Shown here one piece after another: positions 49,446 to 61,842 of a stretch of DNA of 64,000 bases. This DNA comes from Amaranthus tricolor. Its lineage: Eukaryota > Streptophyta > Magnoliopsida > Caryophyllales > Amaranthaceae. The DNA is taken from the NCBI RefSeq assembly GCF_026212465.1, contig NC_080056.1, positions 19,903,036 through 19,967,035 on the forward strand, given 5' to 3'. The translations under genes were made by a program, and so were the position numbers. Below the pieces are notes generated by a model. It saw only the letters and a list, made by a program, of their open reading frames with translations, was not told the DNA's origin and made no database searches. How positions within the stretch are numbered: the stretch's first letter is position 1; each line of letters starts with the position of its first letter.

Positions 49446-50852
49446 CTTCAAATATATTATGTATAACCCCAAATAAATTATGTTATAACCCCTAATATAT
49501 GCTGGTATAACACCAAATATATTATGTTATATCTCCAATTAAATGTTGTTATAACCTCAAATATATTATGTGACTTTTCACATTCCACTTTACAAGCGCG
49601 CTTTTTTTTTTTATTTCAGTAGCAATTTTTTTTAAATTAACATAAATTAGATTTGTGTTCGGCTTTTGAGAGCAGTCTTTACAAAAGACAGTCTCTCAAG
49701 ACACCATCTATTATGGAATTGTACAGAACTAACAACTCGTTTGGCAATCGGTTGTAAATGGTGGGAATGAGAATAATTTGTAGTGTAAATTTAAATGATA
49801 TGTCATTCTCATAATAATGAAAGTTTGATCATTAAAAAGTCTTTTTATTCACAATTTTCCATTACCACCAAAATAAGATTGTTGAAGGATAATAGGTATA
49901 ATCATTAAATTTGTCAAGATATATTCATACCAAAATTACAATAACTTTCATTAATATTCCCACCGTTTAATACTAATTACCAAATGAGTGGTAAGGGTAT
50001 TAGCTATACACAAATCTTTGAAGTTTGGTCCTTGTACCATGTCATCTACAATGCGATTACAAACAATAAAAAAATATTTTAAAAGGTTTAGAAAATTATT
50101 TATCAAAATGAATTAATATAACATAATTTTTTACCAATAAATTAATTTTTTACCAATAAATCTTATAAAGGTTCATGAAACTAAGAACATGACAAGGTTG
50201 TAACAAAAAAAAAAGATAATGATTCTTGAACAACTTTTATCCCATCTTGCAAGTTTGAATCATTAATTTATTTAATTAAATTCTGCTCCATTATGAATTT
50301 ATGATTATTAAATCAAACTGAGTCAAGTAAAAAAAATAGTGATAGGAATAGTAGTGTAAAGTCAATTGCATTTACCAAGACACTGTCATATCCAGCAAGA
50401 TGAAGGAGAGCATATTGAAGCATACAACCATGACCAGCAGATAGAATAAAACGGTCACGGTTAAACCAATACGGGTTCTTCGGGTTATACCTCATCACCT
50501 CATCATACAATATATGGCCCATTGGTGCACAACCCATGGGCAAACCCGGATGACCCGAATTAGCCTTCTCAACAGCATCAATAGCCAAGAACCTAATCGT
50601 ATTTATAGACTTCTCAACCACTTGTTCTGTATCCCTTGATTCAAGAGTTTCCACGGCTGCAGCCTTCACAACAGTTGTACGTGATCCCACGCGCGTTCTT
50701 CTTGAGTTAGTTGCCTTAAGGAGTATTCCATTGACCTTGGAGGAAGTTGTAGGGACTAATATGGAGGATGTGGATGAGTTAGGGAGGTGGGTTTTTGGGT
50801 GAGATAAGATAGTTTGATGATGAGATAGAGTGAGTGAGGAAGAAGCTGCCAT
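45954..50852 (-). CDS. TKL1: Transketolase, chloroplast (seven exons)
   Basis: Transketolase moves two-carbon ketol units between sugar phosphates with thiamine diphosphate, in the Calvin cycle and plastid pentose phosphate pathway. Exons: 50852-50376, 48418-48328, 48242-48137, 47853-47571, 47369-47221, 47143-46990, 46913-45954; all introns are GT-AG and the phases agree. The product is 739 residues, the usual length. Residues 1 to about 70 are a Ser/Thr-rich plastid transit peptide. SGHPGLPMG and [12 protein letters not shown] follow, the cofactor motif GDGC...YDDN spans about 230-261, and GVREHGMG holds the catalytic Glu near 486. The exon 4 donor (GTCATC) is weak but the family splices there. 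Intron 1 is 1957 bp and filled with repeats. The paralogue number is uncertain. Confidence 0.97.
48419..50375 (-). other. Transketolase intron 1 with repeats
   Basis: 1957 bp. From about 48900 to 49570 it holds GGGGTTATAACATTATA-type repeats on the left and their inverted forms (TTATAACCTCAAATATA) on the right of a (TA)n array at about 49365-49443. 49665-49715 has an inverted GAGAGCAGTCTTT/AAAGACAGTCTCTC motif. 49736-49988 is a MITE. The small ORFs here are chance. Confidence 0.7.
49736..49988. mobile_element. MITE in transketolase intron 1
   Basis: 253 bp. The left end CTCGTTTGGCAATCGG...GGTGGGAATGAGAAT and the complement of the right end CTCATTTGGTAATTAG...GGTGGGAATATTAAT form an imperfect terminal inverted repeat of about 40 bases. 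The interior is AT-rich without ORF. The superfamily is unclear because no target duplication stands out. Confidence 0.55.
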
Positions 50853-51012
50853 AGTTGAAGGGTTTGGAGAATGGCAAGCTTTCTCTCTCTAACTCTTCTT
50901 GAAGGAATGAAGAAGAGAATTGAGCGAGTGTAAAAGATGAGTGTGTATAGAAGAGGATGAGAAGAAAGAGTGGAGGGGACCATTTAAATCTTTGTTATGG
51001 ATAATGATTGGT
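50853..51012 (-). promoter_or_regulatory. Transketolase 5' untranslated region and core promoter
   Basis: On the minus strand the leader before the ATG is CT-rich (TCTCTTCTTCATTCC and TTAGAGAGAGAAAG). A weak TATA-like GATTTAAATGG is at about 50982-50992 and a CCAAT box (AACCAATCATT) at about 51003-51013. No canonical TATA box. GATAA-type sequences lie just upstream in the duplicated block. Confidence 0.45.
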
Positions 51013-51690
51013 TGTAATAAACAAAGAGGATAAGAGCCATTGATTGAGGAATTGTGGTACATCATGGTTGTTTGTTATGGGTGAGAATTGATTGGTCATT
51101 CATTGTGTTAGATTTTAGAAAGTGGAAGTTCTTACCAATTACCATCACTTACAATTTTGAGGCTTAACAAGATTTAAAACCCATAAAGCTATATCTGTCT
51201 TTCTCATTTCTCTCTTTTTAACATTTATTTAGTTGTTTTTTTATTTTGTAATTGACCCATCACTTTTTTTAATATATTGATATATTTTAATTTCCTTTTA
51301 ATATAATTTATACAATTTAATTTCTTAAAATACTTATTTTTTTCACATATTTTTATTTTGTAATGAATAAAGAGGATAAGAGCCACTGATTGAGGAATTG
51401 TGGTCCATCATGGTTGTGTTGGGTGAGAATTGATTGGCCATTGTGTTAGATTTTAGAAAGTGGAAGTTCTTACCATCACTTTCAATTTTGAGGCTCATCA
51501 TATGTATAACAAGATTTAAAAGGTATAAAGCTATATATATCTATGATCTGTCTTTCTCATTTCTCTCCTTTTAACATTTATTTAGTTGTTTCTTTTATTT
51601 GGATGTATATCTTTTTCATTGATCAATCATTTTCTTTTATATCTATTTACATATTCTAATTTTCTTTTAATACTTCCTTCGTTGTAATTA
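51013..51690. repeat. Tandem duplication of about 346 bases upstream of transketolase
   Basis: Copy 1 starts at 51013 (TGTAATAAACAAAGAGGATAAG) and copy 2 at 51358 (TGTAATGAATAAAGAGGATAAG). Both carry GAGGATAAGAGCCA, TGAGGAATTGTGGT, TTAGATTTTAGAAAGTGG and TCTGTCTTTCTCATTTCTCTC in the same order with small indels. GGATAAGA is an I-box-like motif, so a promoter-proximal element is present twice. Copy 2 fades out near the MITE at 51671. Confidence 0.85.
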
Positions 51691-51932
51691 CTTACGATAT
51701 TTGCTTTTTCACGCAGTCTAATACACTAATTTAATCTTTAATATCTCTAATTATTTGTAATAAAAAATTATAAAAATTTTATATTTTTAATCTTTGCAAC
51801 GAGATGAATCAAACAAAATTTAACTTGATTATATTTTAAATTATAAATTTAAAATTACTCACAAATTAAGAATGATGAATGAATAGTGTCATTTTTTCTA
51901 TTGTTGCAACTAATATGAAACAGAAGAAATAT
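51671..51932. mobile_element. Stowaway-like MITE
   Basis: Starts TACTTCCTTCGTTGTAAT and ends ATATGAAACAGAAGAAATATA, mutated forms of the CTCCCTCCGT ... ACGGAGGGAG ends of Stowaway elements, with TA at both borders. 262 bp, AT-rich, no ORF. It lies between the two host genes. Confidence 0.6.
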
Positions 51933-52600
51933 AATTCATACAATTTAATTTCTCATTCACATTTATCACAAAATATTTTTTTTTATTAAAAGCAACACAC
52001 ATTCTATTTGATGCTTAGATAGAGATGAATATGCTTCAAACCTTTTAGGCCTATACCGATTTTTCATGAAAATTAATAATCAAGAGTAATACTTAATAAC
52101 AAATTCATAGAATTTTTTTTTCTTTTAATTTGAATGATAAAAATTTACTCGATTTTATCCTTTAAATTTAGCGTTTTACTCGAATTTACATGCTTTATAA
52201 CATGATTGATCTTAGCTTTTGTGATAATTTGATCACATTACGTACCGATTTAAACTTGTAGGTTGAATCTAAAGATAATACTCTTTTGGATTGGTTTGCA
52301 AGATGCAACTAGGCTGTGAAATGGCACAGATAAGATAACATTCAAAAGGATATTTACTGCTCTTCACATGCAGAGCTGAGAGAATTACATACACCCAAAA
52401 TCTCTTTTGCATTAATAATATCATCAATTTCACCAAAAAGAATAAATTATAAAGAACAAGAGATAAATTTAGTCTTGTAAGTTATAACTCTCCGCAAAAC
52501 AATATTGTGATTGTAATTGTAAAATCCAAAATTCTCAGAAAGATAACATAGACTATGAGGAGACCTACATAAGCCCTAAGGAATAGCCATTCCAACACAC
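51933..52600. other. Intergenic sequence and RPS20 3' flank
   Basis: AT-rich, no ORF or known repeat. The part next to 52601 should include the RPS20 3' untranslated region; candidate minus-strand signals are not distinctive. Confidence 0.4.
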
Positions 52601-54342
<1,742 letters not shown>

Positions 54343-54370
54343 TTTCTGATACCTTCAATCTGTTGAAAAG

Positions 54371-54454
54371 CTGAAATTTAAGAAGGAAGAAAGTGATTAT
54401 TGGCAACCAATCAACAAAGAATGAAGAATACAAAGATTGAGATCAGATGTACAC
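54371..54454 (-). other. Probable 5' UTR intron of RPS20
   Basis: On the minus strand, CCAAAAG|GTGTAC at 54455/54454 and AAATTTCAG|CTTTTC at 54371/54370 make a plausible 84-base intron, 28 bases before the ATG. Leader introns are common in plant ribosomal protein genes. Inferred only from splice-site look. Confidence 0.45.
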
Positions 54455-54551
54455 CTTTTGGATTAGAGAAATTGCTTCCAACAGGTAAAAATTCAGAGTT
54501 CGGCGGCCTAGAGCTATTCACAAAATGAAAAGAAAGAGTGTAATAGGAGTC

Positions 54552-54593
54552 GATTTATATATTCTAGGCTTAGGGTTTTAGTTTTCCGGCCCA
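54552..54593 (-). promoter_or_regulatory. RPS20 promoter: TATA box, telo-box and site II motif
   Basis: On the minus strand, TGGGCC (54593-54588, site II) is followed by AAACCCTAA (54578-54570, telo-box) and then GAATATATAAATC (about 54564-54552, TATA). The pair of site II and telo-box is the known signature of plant ribosomal protein and growth-linked promoters, bound by TCP and telo-box factors. Spacing to the ATG is about 210 bases. Confidence 0.8.
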
Positions 54594-54699
54594 CTAAATA
54601 AATGATCGGATTTAGAGTATAAGTTCTTATGAAAAATTGAACAAAATGAATTTTAAGCGTTTTTTAGTTTAAGTCTTAGTTATGTTAATATGAACTTTT

Positions 54700-54822
54700 G
54701 AAATTGTTGAGTGAAAAAAAAAAATTAATTAAATAAACGAAGTTTTAAAAATATCTCAAAAGTAAGCGTCCAAACCCTAAAGTTGTGCTTTGGAGCTGTT
54801 CGCAGTTACTAACTGCGAACAG
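54700..54822 (+). repeat. Left terminal inverted repeat of the MULE
   Basis: Runs from GAAATTGTTGAGTG through AAATAAACGAAGTTTTAAAA, GTAAGCGTCCAAACCC and GTGCTTTGGAG, ending in a palindrome at 54796-54822 (arms CTGTTCGCAGTTA/TAACTGCGAACAG around one base). Two further palindromes lie at 54840-54866 and 54886-54910. Confidence 0.88.
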
Positions 54823-55269
<447 letters not shown>

Positions 55270-57872
55270 TCACGAACCCTCATCTACCTTATCCAACTGA
55301 GTTGGTCTCCTTCGCCTCCTACGATGGTAAGAGGCGTTCGCGTGACGCTCTGGCAGTGGAGGGGACTGGTACTGTGATGGCTGTGATGGCCCAGCCTGCG
55401 AGGTCCCCGCAGCGTCAACGGGATATGAATGATCCATCTCCTTCAAATGGTAGTCATAAGAAGGAGAGCATGCCATGTGTGTATGGGAGGTAGTTGGTGA
55501 GTGCTGTGCAGCGACTTCCGGTATGAAGTGCTGGAACTGCGAGCCGAAGAGCATGCCATGCGCAATCTCCCTCACCGGCTCCTCCTGGCTGTACCGCATC
55601 ACGTCTGCCGCACCTTGTGCCTGCAATTAATATTTAGATAATGTAACATTTTATTATTTAATTGGCAACTTAATCAAATAAATGCAAATGAAGACTTACA
55701 AATTGGGTCATCGTAGGCGCAGCAGGTGCGTAATGTGCTGCTTCCAAGATGGCACATGGTGTCATCCATCGGCGCGTGATAGAGAGGAACCACGGCATAT
55801 AGTCAGGTGTAGTAGGTGCGCCGACAACATCGATCGGCGCACCTTGTGCAAGCAGCTCAAGTCTATGATCCCAATGAGCGATGTGGCGCCTGTTGATCTC
55901 CATCCAGTTTGCCCCGGCTTGATTTCTTCGCGAAATTAGGTGCCTCTGTACCAACCCATATTGGCGCATTACGCGCTCTAGTAGATGTACTTCGACAATG
56001 TCGAAGCATATGAGTGGCACAGAAGCCCTCCACGCCCCGGAATGAATCCCCGAGTGTTTGAGTACAGCTGCGTAGGCTTCCGCTGGGTATGGGTCCCACA
56101 AAAACTAAAATACATGTTTTGAAAAAGGTAAGTGATATGTTGATTAAATTGTACTAATGTTAATGAGTACTGAAATGTTTACCTGGTTGGGTCGTAGGAG
56201 GTCTAATTGATCTCGGTAGAATCCTAGACCGCTGCCGGTGTGCTTGCGCGTCCGGCGGGCAAAATTCCACCTTGAACCGTACGCAATATTTGGGCCTAGT
56301 TGTGGTGGAGGAGCAGTATCACCACGACCAACGGTTCTGTAAGGTTGGGCGATAAGAATATGCTCCCACGCCCACAGCTAACGATCGCAAATGTAATTAG
56401 TATGTAATTAACCAAATGTTGATGAGAATTAAATGTTATTGTTATTACCTGTAATATGACTAGTGGTCCTGCAATCTCTTTGACGTTCTTATGGGCAGCA
56501 CCACAAAGCCTCCTGTACAAGTATCCCAAGGCTGCGAAGCCCCAGCTATACTCGGCGATGTGCTCCCACGGGTCGTCAAGTAATGTTAAGTATAGGAGCT
56601 ATATTTGGTTGCTTGTTTTATCGGCAAACAACACAACACCTATCAAATATAGGATGTACGCCTTGGCGTACTGCGAAATGGTGCCCTCATCAGCATCTCC
56701 GGGGAGTTGCGAGAAGGTCTGAACCAACCATGTGCATCGCAAACCACTACCCCTGATCACTTCTGGTGGAGGGCGTTCTCCCAATATGCGATGCACCATG
56801 CACCAAAGCGATCTTTAACCATCTGACGTACGACAGATACCTTAATGGATGGGTCTTTAGCAACACAATTTCTAATAACATTGTTAATGACAGAAGATGT
56901 CAAGAGAATGTGTCCAGCCGACACACTGTCACTACCCAATACACAAGAACTGTGCTTACCCTTATAGGTAACAATACTCCATGAAGATAAATTAGAGTCA
57001 AACGTAGCTCTAAGTTTCCACGAACAACCCCGCTTGCACTTCAAGGAAAGGACAGATTGGTTCAAGGTCTCCGTTCTGTACTCCACATTTCTCCCAATAT
57101 GATACACTCTGATAGCTTCCAACAATGATTCCTTGTTATCAAACATCATACCCTTCTCAAACTCTCCCTGTTCGGTGTATGTGGTATCACAAGCCCAAGT
57201 CCTCCATGATTGGTCCTCCGCATACTCGTTTAAAGGTGGACAGAGGGCATAAGGTGTAGGAGGAATGATTGTAGGAATGTTGCCTAGAGTCATGTCATTT
57301 GCTAGCGCATCCTCATCGACATCCACATCGTCCTCAGAAGGATCGTCAATAAGCTCATTACTCTCATTCTCATCATCCCAAGGTTCCATCTCAGCAATTT
57401 CTCCTAAGTTAACCATTGAATCAATTGGAACTTGATTCGTAGGGGGTTGAGAAAAAATACAAGATGCGGAAGAAACGACGGGATTTACAGTTTCCTGAGT
57501 TAATATAGGCATAGGGGTAGGAGTTGGATTAGAAGCAACTACATTCCCTAATGGTACTTCTTCTACGTATAACTCCAAAGAGGGAATTTGGGTGGACTTT
57601 GAATGCTCCCACATCGCATCTATAGCCTCATCATCCTCAACAGGAAAGGCAATAAATTCTCCACTCAAGGCATATTTAAAACTTATATTTACGGTACTTC
57701 TAGTAGGGTCCAATCCAATCTTATAAGATATAAAACGTCTAAAGTGGTTCAAATCCATGTTCGAATTGCAAGCAAACAACTTACGTCTTCCCCCAACATA
57801 ATGAACTTTGCCATTATTTTCTCTAATACAACCATTCCAAAAACACACTATAGTGACGCGAAATGATGCCAT
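55270..57872 (-). pseudogene. Chimeric gene: MURA N-terminal region fused to plant mobile domain
   Basis: Exon 1 (57872-56449) starts MASFRVTIVCFWNGCIRENNGKV with a PB1-like fold, then an acidic linker, then the MuDR-type zinc finger region (NVEYRTETLN, LKCKRGCSWKLRA, KGKHSSC, about residues 265-305) and MVKDRFGAWC near residue 355. There the frame shifts and PMD sequence begins (RILGERPPPEVI, TWLVQTF, AKAYILYLIG). One TAG at 56601-56599 interrupts it, then EYSWGFAALGYLYRRLCGAA. Exons 56377-56183, 56104-55700 and 55620-55270 stay open, with GT-AG borders in phase, and carry LWAWEHIL, RRHIAHWDHRLELLAQG and YMPWFLSITRRWM. PMD is linked to MULEs and to MAIN/MAIL1-type host proteins. The PMD N-terminus and the transposase core are missing. 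Confidence 0.78.
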
Positions 57873-58471
57873 TTTCTACATTAATACAAAGAAAATCAAC
57901 ATCAACATCAACTCATGTCCATACAAGTACATTATATTCATTTGATTATAATCTTTTTTGGTCTACAAATTATTCAAATCCATAATGTAGCTAAGTTCAT
58001 ACATATATAATACACATAATCCAAATAACAAATCAATTCATAAGTTCACAAATAACATTTCTAATACCAACATCAACATCAACATTTTCTAATCAACATC
58101 AAATAATACAACAACATTACTTCAAAATCCAACATAAAGCTATAAAAACAATTAGAAATTACCTTCAATGCTTATGGATGATTAAGATTAGTCTTGATTT
58201 AACAACTAGAAACCTACATTTGAAAAAATAAACAAATTTGGTTAAAACCCTAAAATCCAAATATACACCAAAAAAACACAAAAAAATTTACCTTTGCGCA
58301 AGCTATAGTATCCCACACTAATTTTGAAGTGCCAAATTCAAAGAGGATTGCACGATTTGATGAAATGAATCAATGGTTTTAGAGGGAGAAGGTGGAAATG
58401 TCGAGTGAAGTAGGGTTTGAGAAATGGGATTTTGCGAAAAACAGAAACTGATCTGATTTTGTAGATCAGGT
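57873..58471 (-). other. 5' leader and promoter region of the MULE gene
   Basis: AT-rich with many AACATCAACATC repeats (about 57897-58090). A minus-strand donor-like GAAG|GTAATTTC near 58165 may mark a leader intron. No ORF of note. Confidence 0.45.
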
Positions 58472-58594
58472 CTGTTCGCAGTTAGTAACTGCGAACAGCT
58501 CCAAAGCACAGCTTTGGGGTTTGGACGCTTACTTTTGGGATTTTTTTAAAACTTCGTTTATTTAATTATTATTTTTTTTTCACTCAACAATTTC
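58472..58594 (-). repeat. Right terminal inverted repeat of the MULE
   Basis: Begins with the palindrome 58472-58498 (CTGTTCGCAGTTA, G, TAACTGCGAACAG), then GCTCCAAAGCACAGCTTTGG and GGACGCTTACTTTTGGGA, and ends CACTCAACAATTTC. Mirror image of 54700-54822. Confidence 0.88.
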
Positions 58595-58869
58595 ATAAAT
58601 TTTGTTAATATTCACTCTTAGTAATATTGGATAATTACTTAAATTGAGTCTAGAAACTCAATTAAATAATTGTCCGATGTTAGTATTACTGGGCGATTGC
58701 TGAATTGACTTTTTTGACTTAAATTAAGTAATCATTAACCTAACTTGTTTGATACCTCACCTTTATTAGTATAATTTACTTAGTTCCTTCTCTCTCTAGG
58801 ATTAGGGTTTCTCTCTAGGTTTCTAGAGTTTTTCTATCGTCTTCTTCGAAAGTCGGATTTCTCTCAATT
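58595..58869 (+). other. Flank of the MULE and 5' leader of the LINE
   Basis: 58595 to about 58780 is AT-rich sequence with no feature recognised. About 58785-58869 is a CT-rich leader (TTCTCTCTCTAGGATTAGGG) directly before the first LINE ATG; the exact 5' end of the LINE is not visible. Confidence 0.4.
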
Positions 58870-59827
58870 ATGGTTGCTGACATAATTGAACAATGTTCAC
58901 GTTTAAAGATAGTAAACGAAGAGGATGATATCACTGATTTTGAGGATAAAGAAGATGAAGCCTCGAATGCCAAACTCTCTCTTCATCTCGTTGGTAAATT
59001 GCTTACCACAAAACCATTTAATTCAGAGGCTCTCAAACATACCCTACAAGTTCAAAGCCTACAAGAAGGGGTTGTTATCCGATATATGGGTGCTAACTTA
59101 TTCATTTTCCAATTTCTACATTGGAGAGATATGGAAAAGGTGTTGAATGGAAGACCTTAGTGCTTAGATTAGAGATTACTTATGCTACAAGAAATGGAGA
59201 AAGATGTTCAACCATTAGATGCAATCCTGTCAACATCTCCGTTTTGGGTTCGCTTATATAACCTGCCTTTCGGCCATCCTTCGAATGAAAAAAATCAGAC
59301 CCATTGCCTCTTCGTTGGGTAATGTGATAGAGATTGAGGATGATTTCTTGGAGATTGAGCAATATTGTAAGGTTAGGGTTTTATTGGATGATAATAAACC
59401 CCTACGAAAAATGCAGAAAATTAGGGTTAAGGGTGAAAATATTGTTAAAGTGCTTATTAAATATGAAAGATTTCCCCACTTCTGTTTCTATTGCGATTTA
59501 ATGAGTCGCACTGACCGCGATTGTAATATTGTCAATGAGGAGGATATAGAGAAGGGATGTAGTTGGGGACTTGATATTAAGACATCACTACGAAGGGGTT
59601 TTATTAAAAATAAAGAAGAGGTGGATAACCTAAAACTTAAAAGGAATATTTTTGTCACAAAACCTAAACATAGTCCTAAGGGTCCTTGTAATGATGTTCT
59701 TGCACAGTTTGCCTTTTTGGGCATTGATACCGTGAATAATAAAACCTTGGAGGTTAGTGTTTCCTATGCACCTAATGTCACTATCATTAAAAATGAGATT
59801 GTAGGTAATGCTCCTATTATAATGTAG
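58870..59827 (+). pseudogene. LINE ORF1 (DUF4283-like domain and CCHC-type knuckle)
   Basis: ATG at 58870 opens MVADIIEQCSRLKIVNEEDD; LSLHLVGKLLTTKPFNSEAL and WRDMEKVLNGRP follow, then a TAG at 59158-59160. The domain goes on in shifted frames (ILSTSPFWVRLYNLPFGHP) and from 59219 to 59827. Here KVLIKYERFPHFCFYCDLMSRTDRDC is the zinc knuckle, with Arg in place of the expected His ligand. The protein binds element RNA in the family. Broken by at least one stop and frameshifts. Confidence 0.8.
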
Positions 59828-60249
59828 GTAATGCTTCTGTTATCTCTTTTTGTTTAGATAGTAATAATGAGATCTATCATGTGGTGGCTTCTGTGGTTCC
59901 CCCTACTAAAAATATTGATAATGTTGAGTTACTACTCCAATCATTAATAAAGCAGGCTTTAGTAAATTTCATCCAAGGAGTGATCATACTGCAAAAGTGC
60001 GTTTGGTTAAAATTAGGAGATGTGAAGGAAAAATTAAAGAGCCTATGGGTGGGGTTCTTCATCGAAAAGTTGGTAGCGGAACAGATTTGGTTGATAATTT
60101 AGTAGTTTTAAAAAGGAAAAATAATGAGCAAGATGTTGAAATGCTGAAGCAGAGGCTGATATGAAAAGGCTTAGAAGGTAGAGTGATGATGATGGTAAAA
60201 ATCTTTTTGAAGTAGCGGTGGTCGATGGATATCTACACCGCAAACAACA

Positions 60250-61080
60250 ATGAAAATCTTAAGCTGAAACTATCAAGGGTTAGCCAATCCCTCGACGGTT
60301 AAAGCTCTGCAAAATTGGTGTGTTCGAGAGAGACCGGAGTTAGTCTTTGTTATAGAGTCGATGATTGATGGCGATAGGTTAGAAATTGTTCGTATAAAGT
60401 GTGGGTTTCATGATGGTCTGTGTCTTAACAGTATGGATTTATCAGGAAGTACAAGTTTATGGTGGAGGGATTTGGATGTTTCAAAAATTTCATACTCAAA
60501 TCATCACATTTTGGTGAAGATTAGAGATGGGGGTAACGGTGGTCCATGGTATATATATGCTTGTGAGGTTTATGGTTGACCGGAGAGGTCTCGAAAATTC
60601 CAAACATGGGAGCTTATGAGACAACTTACAGATGATATTAGAGAGTCGTGTGTCATGTTTGGGGATTTCAATGAAATCCTATATGCCCATGAAAAAGAGG
60701 GTGGTGGTGTTTGAAGTGAGCGAGATATTGTAGAGTTTCAAAGATGCATTAATGATTATGGTTTGGTTGATGTAGGCTATCGTGGTAGTAACTTTACTTG
60801 GCAAAGAGGTAAGATGTGACATCCCTTATTCGTCAGACTTGATTGTTTCTTGGCTACTAATGACTAGTTAAACTGGTTCCCATTCCTGGAAGTCAAACAC
60901 TTACCTATTTACCGCTCTAATCATGCTCCTATTTTACTAAATACAGAGGGCAGGCGAGGGATTAATAGTAATCAAAAGCTTTATCGTTTTGAATCAATGT
61001 GGTTGTCTAGTGACAAATGCATGAGTGTGGTGGCAGATGCGTGGAATAAGTGGTTGGGCGTCAAATTAAGACAAGAATTG
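60250..61080 (+). pseudogene. LINE endonuclease domain
   Basis: The probable start is the ATG at 60250 (MKILS), followed after five codons by TGA (60265-60267) exactly where Trp of the usual SWNCQG motif stands. Then NYQGLANPSTVKALQNW and RPELVFVIES, and GDFNEIL (about 60659-60679) with the catalytic Asp and Asn. RLDCFLATND and HLPIYRSNHAPILL close the apurinic-endonuclease-type fold with the conserved Asp and His. Several further TGA/TAG codons interrupt it. Confidence 0.85.
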
Positions 61081-61842
61081 AAGAGTGTACTCTAAAACTG
61101 GTCGATTAGGCAACTGGTAGGTTTGATAAAATACGAAAACAAATCAGGAAAACAGAAAAAGCCTCATCCAAAGCTTAAAGGCTTTTCCAGATGCTAATAC
61201 TCCACAAGCATGTAAAACCCTCTCATTGGAATTAGATGATTTGCATAGATTGGAGGAATCATATTGGCATTTGAAAGCGACGTCAAATAAAATCAAGGAT
61301 GCAACAGAAATACTAGCTATTTCCACCACAAAGCTTTTTCACGGCAAAGACGCAATACCATAAAGGGACTCAATGATCAGAATTGTCAGTGGCAGTCTAG
61401 TCCCTATGCGATGGAGCATATCATCACATATTATTATAATGCCCTCTTTTGTTCTAGCCTATCTGAGGATTTTGATAAGGCTTTAGCAGGAATCCACCGT
61501 GTGCGCACATATGATATGATAGCTAGCCTTGAAGAGGAATCATCGGAATGGGAACTTAGCAAAAGCTTTGTTCCAAATGCACCCCTCCAAAGCCTTAGGT
61601 ATATATGGTTTTCACGCTCTTTTCTTTCAAAAATTCTGGGATATTGTAGGTTATAATATTATTACTGTTAACCAAAGTGCTTTTATTCTGGGGTGATTTA
61701 TTACGAAAAATGCCTTGCTAGCTTTTGAATGTTTCCATGCTATGAAAAGATGTAAAGATGGTTGCTCTAATGCCTTTGCTTTGAAGCTTGATATGAGTAA
61801 GGCATATGACCGAGTTGACTAGAGTTTCCTTGAACGTGTAAT
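61081..61842 (+). pseudogene. LINE linker and first part of reverse transcriptase
   Basis: Broken frames. Recognisable near the end are NQSAFILG, ITKNALLAFECFHAMK and FALKLDMSKAYDRVD (the first RT catalytic Asp), followed by a TAG in place of Trp (about 61819-61821). The insertion of a hAT-type element at 61843 then cuts the gene. Confidence 0.8.
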
